DNA from: Victivallaceae bacterium
Lineage (GTDB): Bacteria > Verrucomicrobiota > Lentisphaeria > Victivallales > Victivallaceae
Assembly (NCBI GenBank): GCA_021647315.1
Contig: JAKIUY010000002.1
Location: 1-64,000 of the forward strand
Reading direction: 5' to 3'
Length of the DNA stretch: 64,000 bases
This document shows, piece after piece, positions 17,639-25,239 of the stretch. Made by a program: the position numbers and the translations under genes. How positions within the stretch are numbered: position 1 is the stretch's first letter; each line of letters opens with the position of its first letter. The notes beneath the pieces are model-generated. The model saw nothing but the letters and a program-made list of their open reading frames with translations. It did not search any database and had not been told where the DNA came from.

Positions 17639-18616
17639 CTATTTATTTCTATTTAAAATACTTATGATTAAGCGTTTAACAATGTCATCTTCATCTGTTT
17701 TGCTTGAAGCGATAAAGAGGGTTAATGATGCTAATGCCTCATTGCTGATGATAGGTCTACCATTATTAATCAAGCCCTGGTTTTGTTCTAGAAAAAATAA
17801 AAAACAAGCTGCCGCAATACGTTTATTCCCATCAACAAATGAATGATTTTTTGTAATAAAATAGAGCAGATTAGCTGCTTTCTCTTCTAGTGATGGATAA
17901 AGTTCATCTCCTGCAAATATCTGTTTTATCTGGTTAATTGAACTGTTAAAACTATCATCTTTGGGTTGGGCAAAAACATCTGATTTGAAATCAGAATACA
18001 TTTCATGGATCATTTTCATATAATCATTAAATTCGGGATAAATGGTTTTCTTAGTCGTCAGACCTTTTTTATCGAGGGATTCGTGGTCGTAATCATCTAA
18101 AAGTTCAAGCCCTTTTGCGAACAGTGAAAGCATTGCATCATTTCGTTCATTCAACTGTTCTTCCAGCACCCTGTTTAAAATCCGTATCCCTGTTTTAAGA
18201 TATTCAACCTCCTGCTGTTTTTGAGCTAACCGTTTCTCGTTAATGGCGTATCCCTGAACTAAATAATCTTTTAAGCGTTGCGTCGCCCATTGACGAAATT
18301 GAGTTCCATTTTTCGATTTAACTCTATAACCAACGGAAATAATTACGTCAAGGTTGTAATATTCGACATCTTTTGTCTGGGTTTTCCCTTCAATAGCACC
18401 ATGGGGAGTGGTTGTCGCAAATTTTGCGACAACCACCTCTTTCATGAGTTCCTGTTCTTTGAAAATATTGTTTACATGTTTCCCAATCGTTTTAATGTCA
18501 CGGTCAAATAATTCAGCAAGCTGACGCCTATTAAGCCAAACCGTATCGGCGTTGAACTGCACAGCAACCTGCGTTTCGCCATCACTACTCTTATATATTT
18601 CAATTTGATTATTCAT
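17639..18616 (-). CDS. RhuM-Fic/DOC fusion protein
   Basis: A 325-residue two-part protein. Residues 1-130 are the RhuM (virulence protein family) domain: VWLNRRQLAELFDRDIKTIGKHVNNIF, an HTH-like segment, then DVEYYNLDVIISVGYRVKS and GTQFRQWAT. The C-terminal half is a Fic/DOC domain with the active-site motif HSFVDGNKRIAAACF. Fic proteins usually transfer AMP or another phosphate-containing group onto target proteins. The Gly-Asn-Lys form is nearer Doc, a kinase toxin. No short antitoxin gene is adjacent, and no inhibitory (S/T)xxxE(G/N) helix was identified. AAGGTAAGG precedes the ATG. Confidence 0.85.
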   Translation of the reverse strand: MNNQIEIYKSSDGETQVAVQFNADTVWLNRRQLAELFDRDIKTIGKHVNNIFKEQELMKEVVVAKFATTTPHGAIEGKTQTKDVEYYNLDVIISVGYRVKSKNGTQFRQWATQRLKDYLVQGYAINEKRLAQKQQEVEYLKTGIRILNRVLEEQLNERNDAMLSLFAKGLELLDDYDHESLDKKGLTTKKTIYPEFNDYMKMIHEMYSDFKSDVFAQPKDDSFNSSINQIKQIFAGDELYPSLEEKAANLLYFITKNHSFVDGNKRIAAACFLFFLEQNQGLINNGRPIISNEALASLTLFIASSKTDEDDIVKRLIISILNRNK

Positions 18617-18634
18617 CGCCTTACCTTATTTCAT

Positions 18635-20596
18635 CTAACCGACCGACACTCCACTATCGACATAACCGTCGACGGTAATGATTTTCAGGCCGTCACTGCC
18701 TTTGGCGGCCAGTAACATCCCTTGGGATTCAACTCCGCGAATTTTTGCCGGTTTCAGATTGGCAACGACGACAACAGTTTTACCAATAATCGCTTCCGGG
18801 GTATAAGATTGAGCTATACCGGCAATCAACTGCCGCGCTTCACCACCGACATCAATCTGCAATTTCAACAGTTTATCCGCACCTTCAACCTTTTCCGCGT
18901 CGATAACTTTAGCAGTTTTCAGTTCAGTTTTAAAAAAATCATCAATCGTAATCAAACCAGTCACCGTCGATGATGCTTTTTGTGCCTTTTTTTGCTTCGC
19001 CTTAGCCGCTTGCTTGGCCTGTTGCTGAGCCTGTTTTTCCTGCTGCAAAGTTTTTGCCTTGTCTTCAACCACAATACGCTGAAACAGTGAGCCATTGTCC
19101 TTAACCTTATTGCCAGTCAAACAATTGGCCGCATTGCTCAGATCAGCAATTCCGACATCACTCTGTTCAATCCCCAACGCATCACGCAGTTCAGCCATTT
19201 TTCCCGGCATGACCGGTTCCATCAATACTGAAACTTTCCACATCGCATCAGCGGCATTGTACATCACCGTGTTCAAACGCTCTGTTTCACCTTTCTTTGC
19301 CAATGTCCATGGAGCTGTTTTTTCCATATAACGGTTACAGGCCCGTACCGCATTCATGATCGATTCAATGCCCTGTTCAAGCTTCATGCCATGCAATGAT
19401 TCAGCCATTTTTTCAATCGCCTGTTCAACTGCGGCGGTCAGTTCAGCCTCGGCTTCCGTTGCCGGACCGGGGGTTGGAATAATCCATTCACACTGGCGCA
19501 TAATCATTTTAACTGTCCGGCTCAACATATTACCGAGGTCATTCGCCAAGTCACTGTTATAACGCCGTGTAAAGGCCTCTTCTGTAAATGATGCATCCTG
19601 CCCCAATGACATTTCCGCCATCAGAAAATAACGGAACGCATCAACCCCATACTCTTCAGCCATATCCATTGGATTAACGACATTACCCAGCGATTTACTC
19701 ATTTTATCGCGTCCAACCAACCACCAGCCGTGGGCAAAAATAGTTTTCGGCATTTCAACGCCCATTGCCTTCAGCATCGTCGGCCAGTAGACCGTATGAG
19801 TCGTCAGAATATCTTTACCGATTAAATGATATGATGCTGGCCAGCGTTGGTTAAATTGCGCATCATCTGAACCGTAGCCGATACCGGAAATATAGTTAAT
19901 CAACGCGTCAAACCAGACGTAACAGACATAGTCAGCATCAAACGGCAGTTCAATACCCCAAGCCAAACGCTCTTTCGGGCGTGAAATACAGAGATCGCCC
20001 AACGGTTTTTTCAGAAAACCCAATGTCTCATTAGCTCTGAATGATGGTTGAATAAATTCAGGATTGGTGTTGATATAATCAATCAGCCATTCCTGATATT
20101 GGCTCATGCGGAAAAAATAGTTAGACTCCACAATCTCGTTTGTTTCACGTTTACATTCAGGACAGAGGGTGCCATTTTCAAAATCTTTGTCAGTAAAAAA
20201 ACGTTCGCATGGCACACAATAGTGCCCTTTGTACTCCGCCTTGTAGATCAGATCACGATCGAACAGATCCTGCAATACCTGACAAACCACCGCTTTATGG
20301 GCATCATCAGTTGTCCGAATAAATTTGTCGTGGGTTATTTCAAGTTTATCCCATAATTCTTTGAAGCGAATAACCGTCTCATCGCACTGCTGCTGCGGAG
20401 TAATATTGTGCTCTTTAGCCGCCTTTTCAACCTTCTGTCCATGTTCATCAGTACCGGTAAGAAAAAATGCATCAGCCCCGAGTGAACGGTTAAAACGCGT
20501 CAATACATCAGCTAATACCGTAGTATAGGCATGTCCAATATGCGGTTTATCATTCACATAATAAATCGGTGTAGTTATATAAAAGTTATTATCCAT
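18635..20596 (-). CDS. metG: Methionyl-tRNA synthetase
   Basis: About 653 residues from the ATG at 20596, which has AAGGA upstream; the longer frame starting at 20632 adds an unlikely twelve residues. It shows the HIGH-type motif DKPHIGHAY, a four-cysteine zinc knuckle (CVPC...CPEC, about 127-150), the adenylation motif DKMSKSLGN, a helical anticodon domain, and a Q/K-rich linker (QQEKQAQQQAKQ) leading to a C-terminal EMAPII-like tRNA-binding domain (TAKVIDAEKVEGADKLLKLQ). This is the two-domain, dimerising bacterial form. Confidence 0.97.
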   Translation of the reverse strand: MDNNFYITTPIYYVNDKPHIGHAYTTVLADVLTRFNRSLGADAFFLTGTDEHGQKVEKAAKEHNITPQQQCDETVIRFKELWDKLEITHDKFIRTTDDAHKAVVCQVLQDLFDRDLIYKAEYKGHYCVPCERFFTDKDFENGTLCPECKRETNEIVESNYFFRMSQYQEWLIDYINTNPEFIQPSFRANETLGFLKKPLGDLCISRPKERLAWGIELPFDADYVCYVWFDALINYISGIGYGSDDAQFNQRWPASYHLIGKDILTTHTVYWPTMLKAMGVEMPKTIFAHGWWLVGRDKMSKSLGNVVNPMDMAEEYGVDAFRYFLMAEMSLGQDASFTEEAFTRRYNSDLANDLGNMLSRTVKMIMRQCEWIIPTPGPATEAEAELTAAVEQAIEKMAESLHGMKLEQGIESIMNAVRACNRYMEKTAPWTLAKKGETERLNTVMYNAADAMWKVSVLMEPVMPGKMAELRDALGIEQSDVGIADLSNAANCLTGNKVKDNGSLFQRIVVEDKAKTLQQEKQAQQQAKQAAKAKQKKAQKASSTVTGLITIDDFFKTELKTAKVIDAEKVEGADKLLKLQIDVGGEARQLIAGIAQSYTPEAIIGKTVVVVANLKPAKIRGVESQGMLLAAKGSDGLKIITVDGYVDSGVSVG

Positions 20597-20776
20597 AGCA
20601 AATCCTTTATTCCCCAATAACGGGAAGCTCATTATATATAAAATGTAAAAGGATAATTTATCACGTTTTAGGGAAAAAACTATATTAAAAAGAGTTAATG
20701 TAGTTTAAGCGTCTCCAAGAGAAAAAATAACCATGAAAACAGGTAAATTTTATTCTCATTCAATCCACAGTTAAAT

Positions 20777-20804
20777 TACCGTAGACCGCAGACCGTAGAC
20801 TGTA
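20777..20804. repeat. Seven-base-period word array
   Basis: ACCGTAG, ACCGCAG, ACCGTAG and ACTGTAA follow one another in the spacer between the Nif3-like gene and metG. The same GTCTACG-type heptad appears at 46.7 and 61.9 kb. Confidence 0.6.
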
Positions 20805-20805
20805 A

Positions 20806-21570
20806 TTATAAACCCGTCGGAATATCGATAAACTCACACTCGACATTAAATTTAGCCTGGATAAGTTCCATTGATTTTATCACACCTGGCTTCTCGGATG
20901 AGTAATGACCAAGGGCGACAACCGGCATGCCGGATTCTTTAATCAGATGATATGAACTATGTCCAACTTCGCCGGTAATAAAACAGTCAAGCCCTAACTT
21001 TATCGCTTCATTAATGCCTTCATAACCGGCACCACCGGAAATAATACCAATCTTTGATACAGATTTAGCAGCATCGCCAAAAACTATCGATTCACCATCA
21101 AGTCCAGCATCAAGCGAATCCGCAATTTCCTGTGGGGTTAACAGTTCCGGCAACTCACCAATAACCCCGATTTCAACCTCGCAGTATTTGGCAAACATGG
21201 TCTGATTTTCAAGCCCAAGCATTGCTGCCAAACAGGCGTTATGACCATATTCAGGATGTGCATCCAACGGCAGGTGCATCGCATAGAGTGAAATACCGTT
21301 ACAAAACAATGTTCGCAACCGGTCACCATCCATGCCGGAAAAACGTTTGGGATTTCCACCCCAACTAATGCCATGATGGACAAAAACCATATCTGCATTA
21401 CGCTCAACAGCGATATTAAACAGTTCAAGTGAAGCATCAACGGAAAAAAGTATTTTATTAACCGTCGTGCTGCCTTCGACCTGCAGGCCGTTATTTGAGC
21501 CGTCAGCCGGAATTTTAGCTAATCCCAGTAAATTATCAAAGTATCCAGTTATTTCATCTAATGTAGCCAT
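20806..21570 (-). CDS. Nif3-like dinuclear metal-centre protein
   Basis: A 254-residue member of the Nif3/YbgI (DUF34) family, a cytoplasmic protein with two metal ions and no agreed function; it was once annotated GTP cyclohydrolase I type 2. Metal ligands are visible in FVHHGISWGG (His pair) and, near the C-terminus, in TGEVGHSSYHLIKES and LGHYSSEKPG. An N-terminal DGSNNGLQVEG motif is also typical. GGAGA supports the start. It stands alone downstream of the sulfur-oxidoreductase gene on the same strand. Confidence 0.9.
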   Translation of the reverse strand: MATLDEITGYFDNLLGLAKIPADGSNNGLQVEGSTTVNKILFSVDASLELFNIAVERNADMVFVHHGISWGGNPKRFSGMDGDRLRTLFCNGISLYAMHLPLDAHPEYGHNACLAAMLGLENQTMFAKYCEVEIGVIGELPELLTPQEIADSLDAGLDGESIVFGDAAKSVSKIGIISGGAGYEGINEAIKLGLDCFITGEVGHSSYHLIKESGMPVVALGHYSSEKPGVIKSMELIQAKFNVECEFIDIPTGL

Positions 21571-21703
21571 CGATTATCTCCGTTATATAAATTATGAATT
21601 ATGAACTTCATTAAATATACAATAAAACGAATTAATAAAAAAGCAACAGGTGAAAATTTATAATTAATTTGTTAATATGACACTAATTGCTCGACAGAGT
21701 CTC

Positions 21704-21740
21704 GCCCTCCAGCAATAAAACAACGCAAAACATGGAGGGC
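21704..21740 (-). terminator. Hairpin after the sulfur-transfer fusion gene
   Basis: GCCCTCCA and TGGAGGGC form a perfect eight-pair GC-rich stem with a 21-base loop, starting 16 bases downstream of the fusion gene's stop codon on the minus strand. The position suits transcript termination or 3'-end protection, but there is no T run. Confidence 0.4.
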
Positions 21741-21755
21741 AAAAGTCCCTTGAGC

Positions 21756-24206
21756 TTATATAAACAGCGTTGTGCCACTCTGCTCAGAGAGGGCTGCAAA
21801 ATTGGCGACGCCAACTCTTTCGACGTTATCAATCAACTCTTCATGGGTAATACCCATGACATTCATCGCCATATCACAGGCGAGGAATTTAACCCCCAGC
21901 TGTTGAGATTGAGCAATCAACATCGGCAGGCTTTCAACATTTTTGCTGTTCATAACATATTTCATCATAGCTGTTCCCATTCCGGCCATGTGCATTTTTG
22001 ACAACGATAGTTTTTTCGGTCCACGTGGCATCATCATCCCGAACATCCGACTGAGAATATCTTTCTTGACTGGAGGTGGATTGTCTTTACGCAGAACATT
22101 CAGTCCCCAGAAGGTGAAGAAGATCGAAACTTCATGACCAAGTGAAGCATAGCCAGTCGCCATAATAAATGCCGCCATACTCTTATCCAGATCGTTACTG
22201 AACAGAACAATCGTCGTCTGTTTATTTACTGGGGAATTACCAGTAGTGGTCGCAACCGACATACCCCCCTTACCGACAATTGCTTCGATGATACCGTTAT
22301 GTTCTTCAATACTAACCAAGACGTTACCAGTCGAACCGCACCAGGCCGGAAGATCTTTTTTAAAGCCCGCATCAGAAGCTTTGACCCGTAAAGTATCGCC
22401 CGACTTCAATTCTTCCATAGCCTTCTTGACCTGAACAATCGGCCCCGGGCACTGCAGGCCGCAAGCATCAATTTCTTTCATAACAGAATGCTGGGTTTTG
22501 GACAACGGATCGCCGAAATCGGTATCACACTGGTTATTACCGCACGGTCCGAAGGTATGATGTCCAGGAGCTTCTGGGTTGAACATTTTCCAAGTAACAT
22601 AACCACCGCTGAGATTTTTTGCCTTGAAACCATGCTGTTTAAGGATACGTTCACCCAGATAACCACGAATACCGACTTTACACATTACAATAATCTCTTT
22701 ATCTTTCGGTAGTTCATCTAGGCGCTCACGCAACTGACCGAGTGGAATATTAAACGCACCACTTATTGCGCCACATTCAATTTCTTCATTTTCACGAACA
22801 TCGAGGATAAAATCCTCATCCTTAAGTTCATCCGGGGCAATAAAATTGGTATTACCGGCCAGTTCATTTGCCGCCATAAAGCCGACAAAATTAACCGGAT
22901 CCTTAGCTGAACCGTAAGGTGGAGCATAGGCTAATTCAAGATGTTCAAGTTCAGTGATTTTAATCCCGGTTTTAATTGCGGTCGCCAGCAGGTCGATACG
23001 TTTATCAACCCCGTCATGTCCGACAATCTGAGCCCCCAGAATGGTTTCATCCGCTTTATAAAGCACTTTTATGTGCATCATTTCAGCCCCCGGATAGTAG
23101 GTTGCGTGATTAGCTGGATTCAGATAGAGTTTTTTGTATTCAATACCTTCAATTTTCAGGGTGCGTTCATTTACCCCGGTCGCAGCGACAGTCATATTAA
23201 AAACTTTACAGACCGATGTCCCGATTGAACCGCGATAGTGCTCATTACCGCCAAAAACGTTAATTGCCGCTACCCTGCCCTGTTTATTCGCCGGACCGGC
23301 TAATGGTATCATAACCCGACGATTAAGAATCGGATCATTGACCTCTACCGCATCACCGACAGCATAAATATTTTCATCACTGGTCTGCATCCTGCCATCA
23401 ACCACGATACCGCCACGTGGGTTAGTTTCAAGTCCGGCCTTAGTTGCAAGTTCTGAGTTAGGTTTAACGCCAACCGCCAGTACAATCAGATCAGTAACAA
23501 GTTTTTTGCCATCTTTCAAAGTCAAACTCATCAGAGCATCACCATTTTTGATCTCTTCTATTGCCGTCACTGCACTATTCAGATGCAGTTCAACCCCGTT
23601 TTCACTCATCACATCCGACAGGGGCTGCGCCATCTCCTGATCAATCGGCGGCATCAGCTGCGGTGCCATCTCAACCAGAGCTGTTTTGATGCCGCGTTCC
23701 TGAAGATTTTCCGCCACTTCAATGCCGATAAAACCACCGCCAACCACGACAGCCGACTTGACACCACCATTTACCTGTTCAATAATTGCATCCATATCAG
23801 GTAATGTCCACAGTACTTTAACGCCAGGCAGATCAGCACCTTTAATCGGTGGCTGGATCGGACTTGATCCTGGGGCAAGAATCAATTTATCATAAGTTTC
23901 GCTATAGCTTTCGCCAGTCGCATGATTTTTAACTTCAACCATTTTCTCCGCAGGATTAATGGCAATAACCTCTTGACGGATTCTAACATCAATATTCGCT
24001 CGTTCAGTAAAGCTCTCAGGTGTCATCAACTCCAAACTCTCGCGTGAAGGAATTATTTTGCCAACATGATAGGGCAAACCGCAGTTAGCGAATGAGATAT
24101 ACTCACCGCGTTCGAACATGATAATTTCCGCACCTTCATTTACCCGACGTGCTTTAGCAGCCGCACTAGCGCCACCGGCAACTCCACCAATAATTAATAA
24201 TTTCAT
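21756..24206 (-). CDS. CoA-disulfide reductase-rhodanese-TusA-DsrE fusion
   Basis: About 816 residues from the ATG at 24206 (GAGGT upstream); the longer frame to 24305 runs through TetR coding sequence and is rejected. Residues 1-440 are a FAD/NAD(P)H coenzyme-A-disulfide/persulfide reductase: GGVAGGASAAAKARR, the redox cysteine in FANCGLPYHVG, and a second nucleotide fold, VVVGGGFIGIEVAENL. Residues 460-555 are a rhodanese with active cysteine MCKVGIRG. Then comes TusA (DACGLQCPGPIVQVKKAM) and a DsrE-type domain (TTIVLFSNDLDKSMAAF, later KFLACDMAMNVMG). Together these can reduce a persulfide and pass sulfane sulfur along cysteines in one chain. Regulated by the adjacent TetR protein. Confidence 0.9.
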   Translation of the reverse strand: MKLLIIGGVAGGASAAAKARRVNEGAEIIMFERGEYISFANCGLPYHVGKIIPSRESLELMTPESFTERANIDVRIRQEVIAINPAEKMVEVKNHATGESYSETYDKLILAPGSSPIQPPIKGADLPGVKVLWTLPDMDAIIEQVNGGVKSAVVVGGGFIGIEVAENLQERGIKTALVEMAPQLMPPIDQEMAQPLSDVMSENGVELHLNSAVTAIEEIKNGDALMSLTLKDGKKLVTDLIVLAVGVKPNSELATKAGLETNPRGGIVVDGRMQTSDENIYAVGDAVEVNDPILNRRVMIPLAGPANKQGRVAAINVFGGNEHYRGSIGTSVCKVFNMTVAATGVNERTLKIEGIEYKKLYLNPANHATYYPGAEMMHIKVLYKADETILGAQIVGHDGVDKRIDLLATAIKTGIKITELEHLELAYAPPYGSAKDPVNFVGFMAANELAGNTNFIAPDELKDEDFILDVRENEEIECGAISGAFNIPLGQLRERLDELPKDKEIIVMCKVGIRGYLGERILKQHGFKAKNLSGGYVTWKMFNPEAPGHHTFGPCGNNQCDTDFGDPLSKTQHSVMKEIDACGLQCPGPIVQVKKAMEELKSGDTLRVKASDAGFKKDLPAWCGSTGNVLVSIEEHNGIIEAIVGKGGMSVATTTGNSPVNKQTTIVLFSNDLDKSMAAFIMATGYASLGHEVSIFFTFWGLNVLRKDNPPPVKKDILSRMFGMMMPRGPKKLSLSKMHMAGMGTAMMKYVMNSKNVESLPMLIAQSQQLGVKFLACDMAMNVMGITHEELIDNVERVGVANFAALSEQSGTTLFI

Positions 24207-24258
24207 TTTTACCTCGTTATTTTTATGTTTTGTTTTATTATTTTTTTGATCAGACCTA

Positions 24259-24879
24259 TCAGATAGAGACAATGCATGCATTGTCTCTACATTTCCTAAT
24301 TCCATCTAATAACACTGGGAATAGCAGTTCACTGCCGGCCCGACCATTATCACCGCATAGACAACCAAGAAAGAGTGTTTCCGCCAAAGCCTCCGGGTTC
24401 ATATCCTGCCGGACAGAACCATCAGTGATGCCCTGTTCGACAACCGCCGTAATCATACTGATAACTTCAGCCCGTTTACAAACCACCGCACCAGCCATTC
24501 CACTCTCTTCGCCACAATTACCGTGATAGTTAAATTTAAGTAAGGCTCTGCAATAATCCGGCCTTTCAGCCCTGAATACGCAATAGATATTTTTAAGTTC
24601 AGCCAGCAATTCAAAACCTGACTTCCCGACCCAATCATTCCAACCGCTATTTATTTCACCCAACAACGCATCCATACTGCGTGAAATAATTGCCATACAG
24701 ATTTCCTGCTTGTTCTTGAAATAGAGATAAAGCGTTCCTTTACTGAATTCCGCTTCATCCGCAACATTATCCATCGTCGAATTTTCAAACCCGTAACGGG
24801 CAAATACCGTTTCAGCCGCATCAATAATATCCTGCTTGCGCTGCTCGCGCTCACGTTGCTTACGTTCTTCGACCCCCAT
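24259..24879 (-). CDS. TetR-family repressor
   Basis: A 206-residue regulator with the N-terminal HTH (IIDAAETVFARYGFENSTMDNVADEAEFSKGTLYLYFKNK, residues about 17-56, split here only by description) and a helical ligand domain. AAGGA eight bases before the ATG supports the start. It lies 52 bases upstream of the sulfur-transfer fusion on the same strand, so it likely controls that operon and itself. Its last codons are formed by a perfect 26-base palindrome. Cysteines in the ligand domain (YCVF, YCRALL, NCGEE, KCRDNAC) would suit a thiol or persulfide sensor, but that is inference. Confidence 0.85.
   Translation of the reverse strand: MGVEERKQREREQRKQDIIDAAETVFARYGFENSTMDNVADEAEFSKGTLYLYFKNKQEICMAIISRSMDALLGEINSGWNDWVGKSGFELLAELKNIYCVFRAERPDYCRALLKFNYHGNCGEESGMAGAVVCKRAEVISMITAVVEQGITDGSVRQDMNPEALAETLFLGCLCGDNGRAGSELLFPVLLDGIRKCRDNACIVSI
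24264..24289. repeat. Perfect 26-base palindrome at the 3' end of the TetR gene
   Basis: TAGAGACAATGCA is followed directly by its exact complement TGCATTGTCTCTA, and G/C pairing extends no further inward because there is no loop. The GTAGAGAC...GTCTCTAC form resembles dispersed palindromic repeats known from cyanobacteria and other phyla. It encodes the final residues of TetR and sits ahead of the fusion gene, so it could also attenuate transcription into it. Confidence 0.7.
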
Positions 24880-24899
24880 ACATAATTTCCTTTGGTTAT

Positions 24900-24934
24900 T
24901 TTATAAACAATATTCATTTACTGACCAATAGTCA
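24900..24934 (-). promoter_or_regulatory. TetR promoter with overlapping TGAC-N5-GTCA operator
   Basis: On the minus strand TTGGTC (24928-24923) and TATAAA (24905-24900) are separated by 17 bases, a good sigma-70 promoter ahead of the TetR gene. The palindrome TGACCAATAGTCA (24922-24934) covers the -35 box, the place expected for a repressor operator. TGAC...GTCA half-sites are common for TetR proteins. Confidence 0.55.
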
Positions 24935-25057
24935 TAAAATAACCCGCATTACAAAAAAGTCAAGAAAACAGCTAAATTCAATGGAACTAAACTTTTATTT
25001 TTTACCTTTTAAGTTCTAAAGCTTGCAGTTATGATATGCAAGGTCTATATTTTACCC

Positions 25058-25123
25058 TAATCAGGTAGCACCTGAAGGCAGGTTACCGCTTCAAACTCCG
25101 CAACTATGTTGCTACGGAAGCGG
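25058..25123. repeat. Dispersed GCTTC...GAAGC palindromic repeat, copy 1
   Basis: CCGCTTC AAACTCC GCAAC TAT GTTGC TACG GAAGCGG folds as a double stem. The preceding AGGTAGCACCTGAAGGCAG is shared, in inverse orientation, with the copy at 42.8 kb. It lies in the leader of the symporter-binding-protein fusion gene, downstream of the TetR promoter region. Confidence 0.65.
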
Positions 25124-25239
25124 GGGTAATAATTAAAAATCTGCCGTGAAGAGTTTTGAAATTGCCTCAGTAGCATAAACTATGTTTAATACCGAAAACG
25201 ATTGGTTAAACTATTCATTCAAGGAACTACAAACTAAAT

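Noticed and set aside
20597-20632. Twelve-residue extension of MetG
   Set aside because: The ATG at 20596 has a good AAGGA site and matches the usual start just before the first beta strand.
24207-24305. N-terminal extension of the sulfur-transfer fusion gene overlapping the TetR gene
   Set aside because: The ATG at 24206 has GAGGT upstream and begins directly with the FAD-binding strand; the extension is polar and runs through the TetR 3' end.
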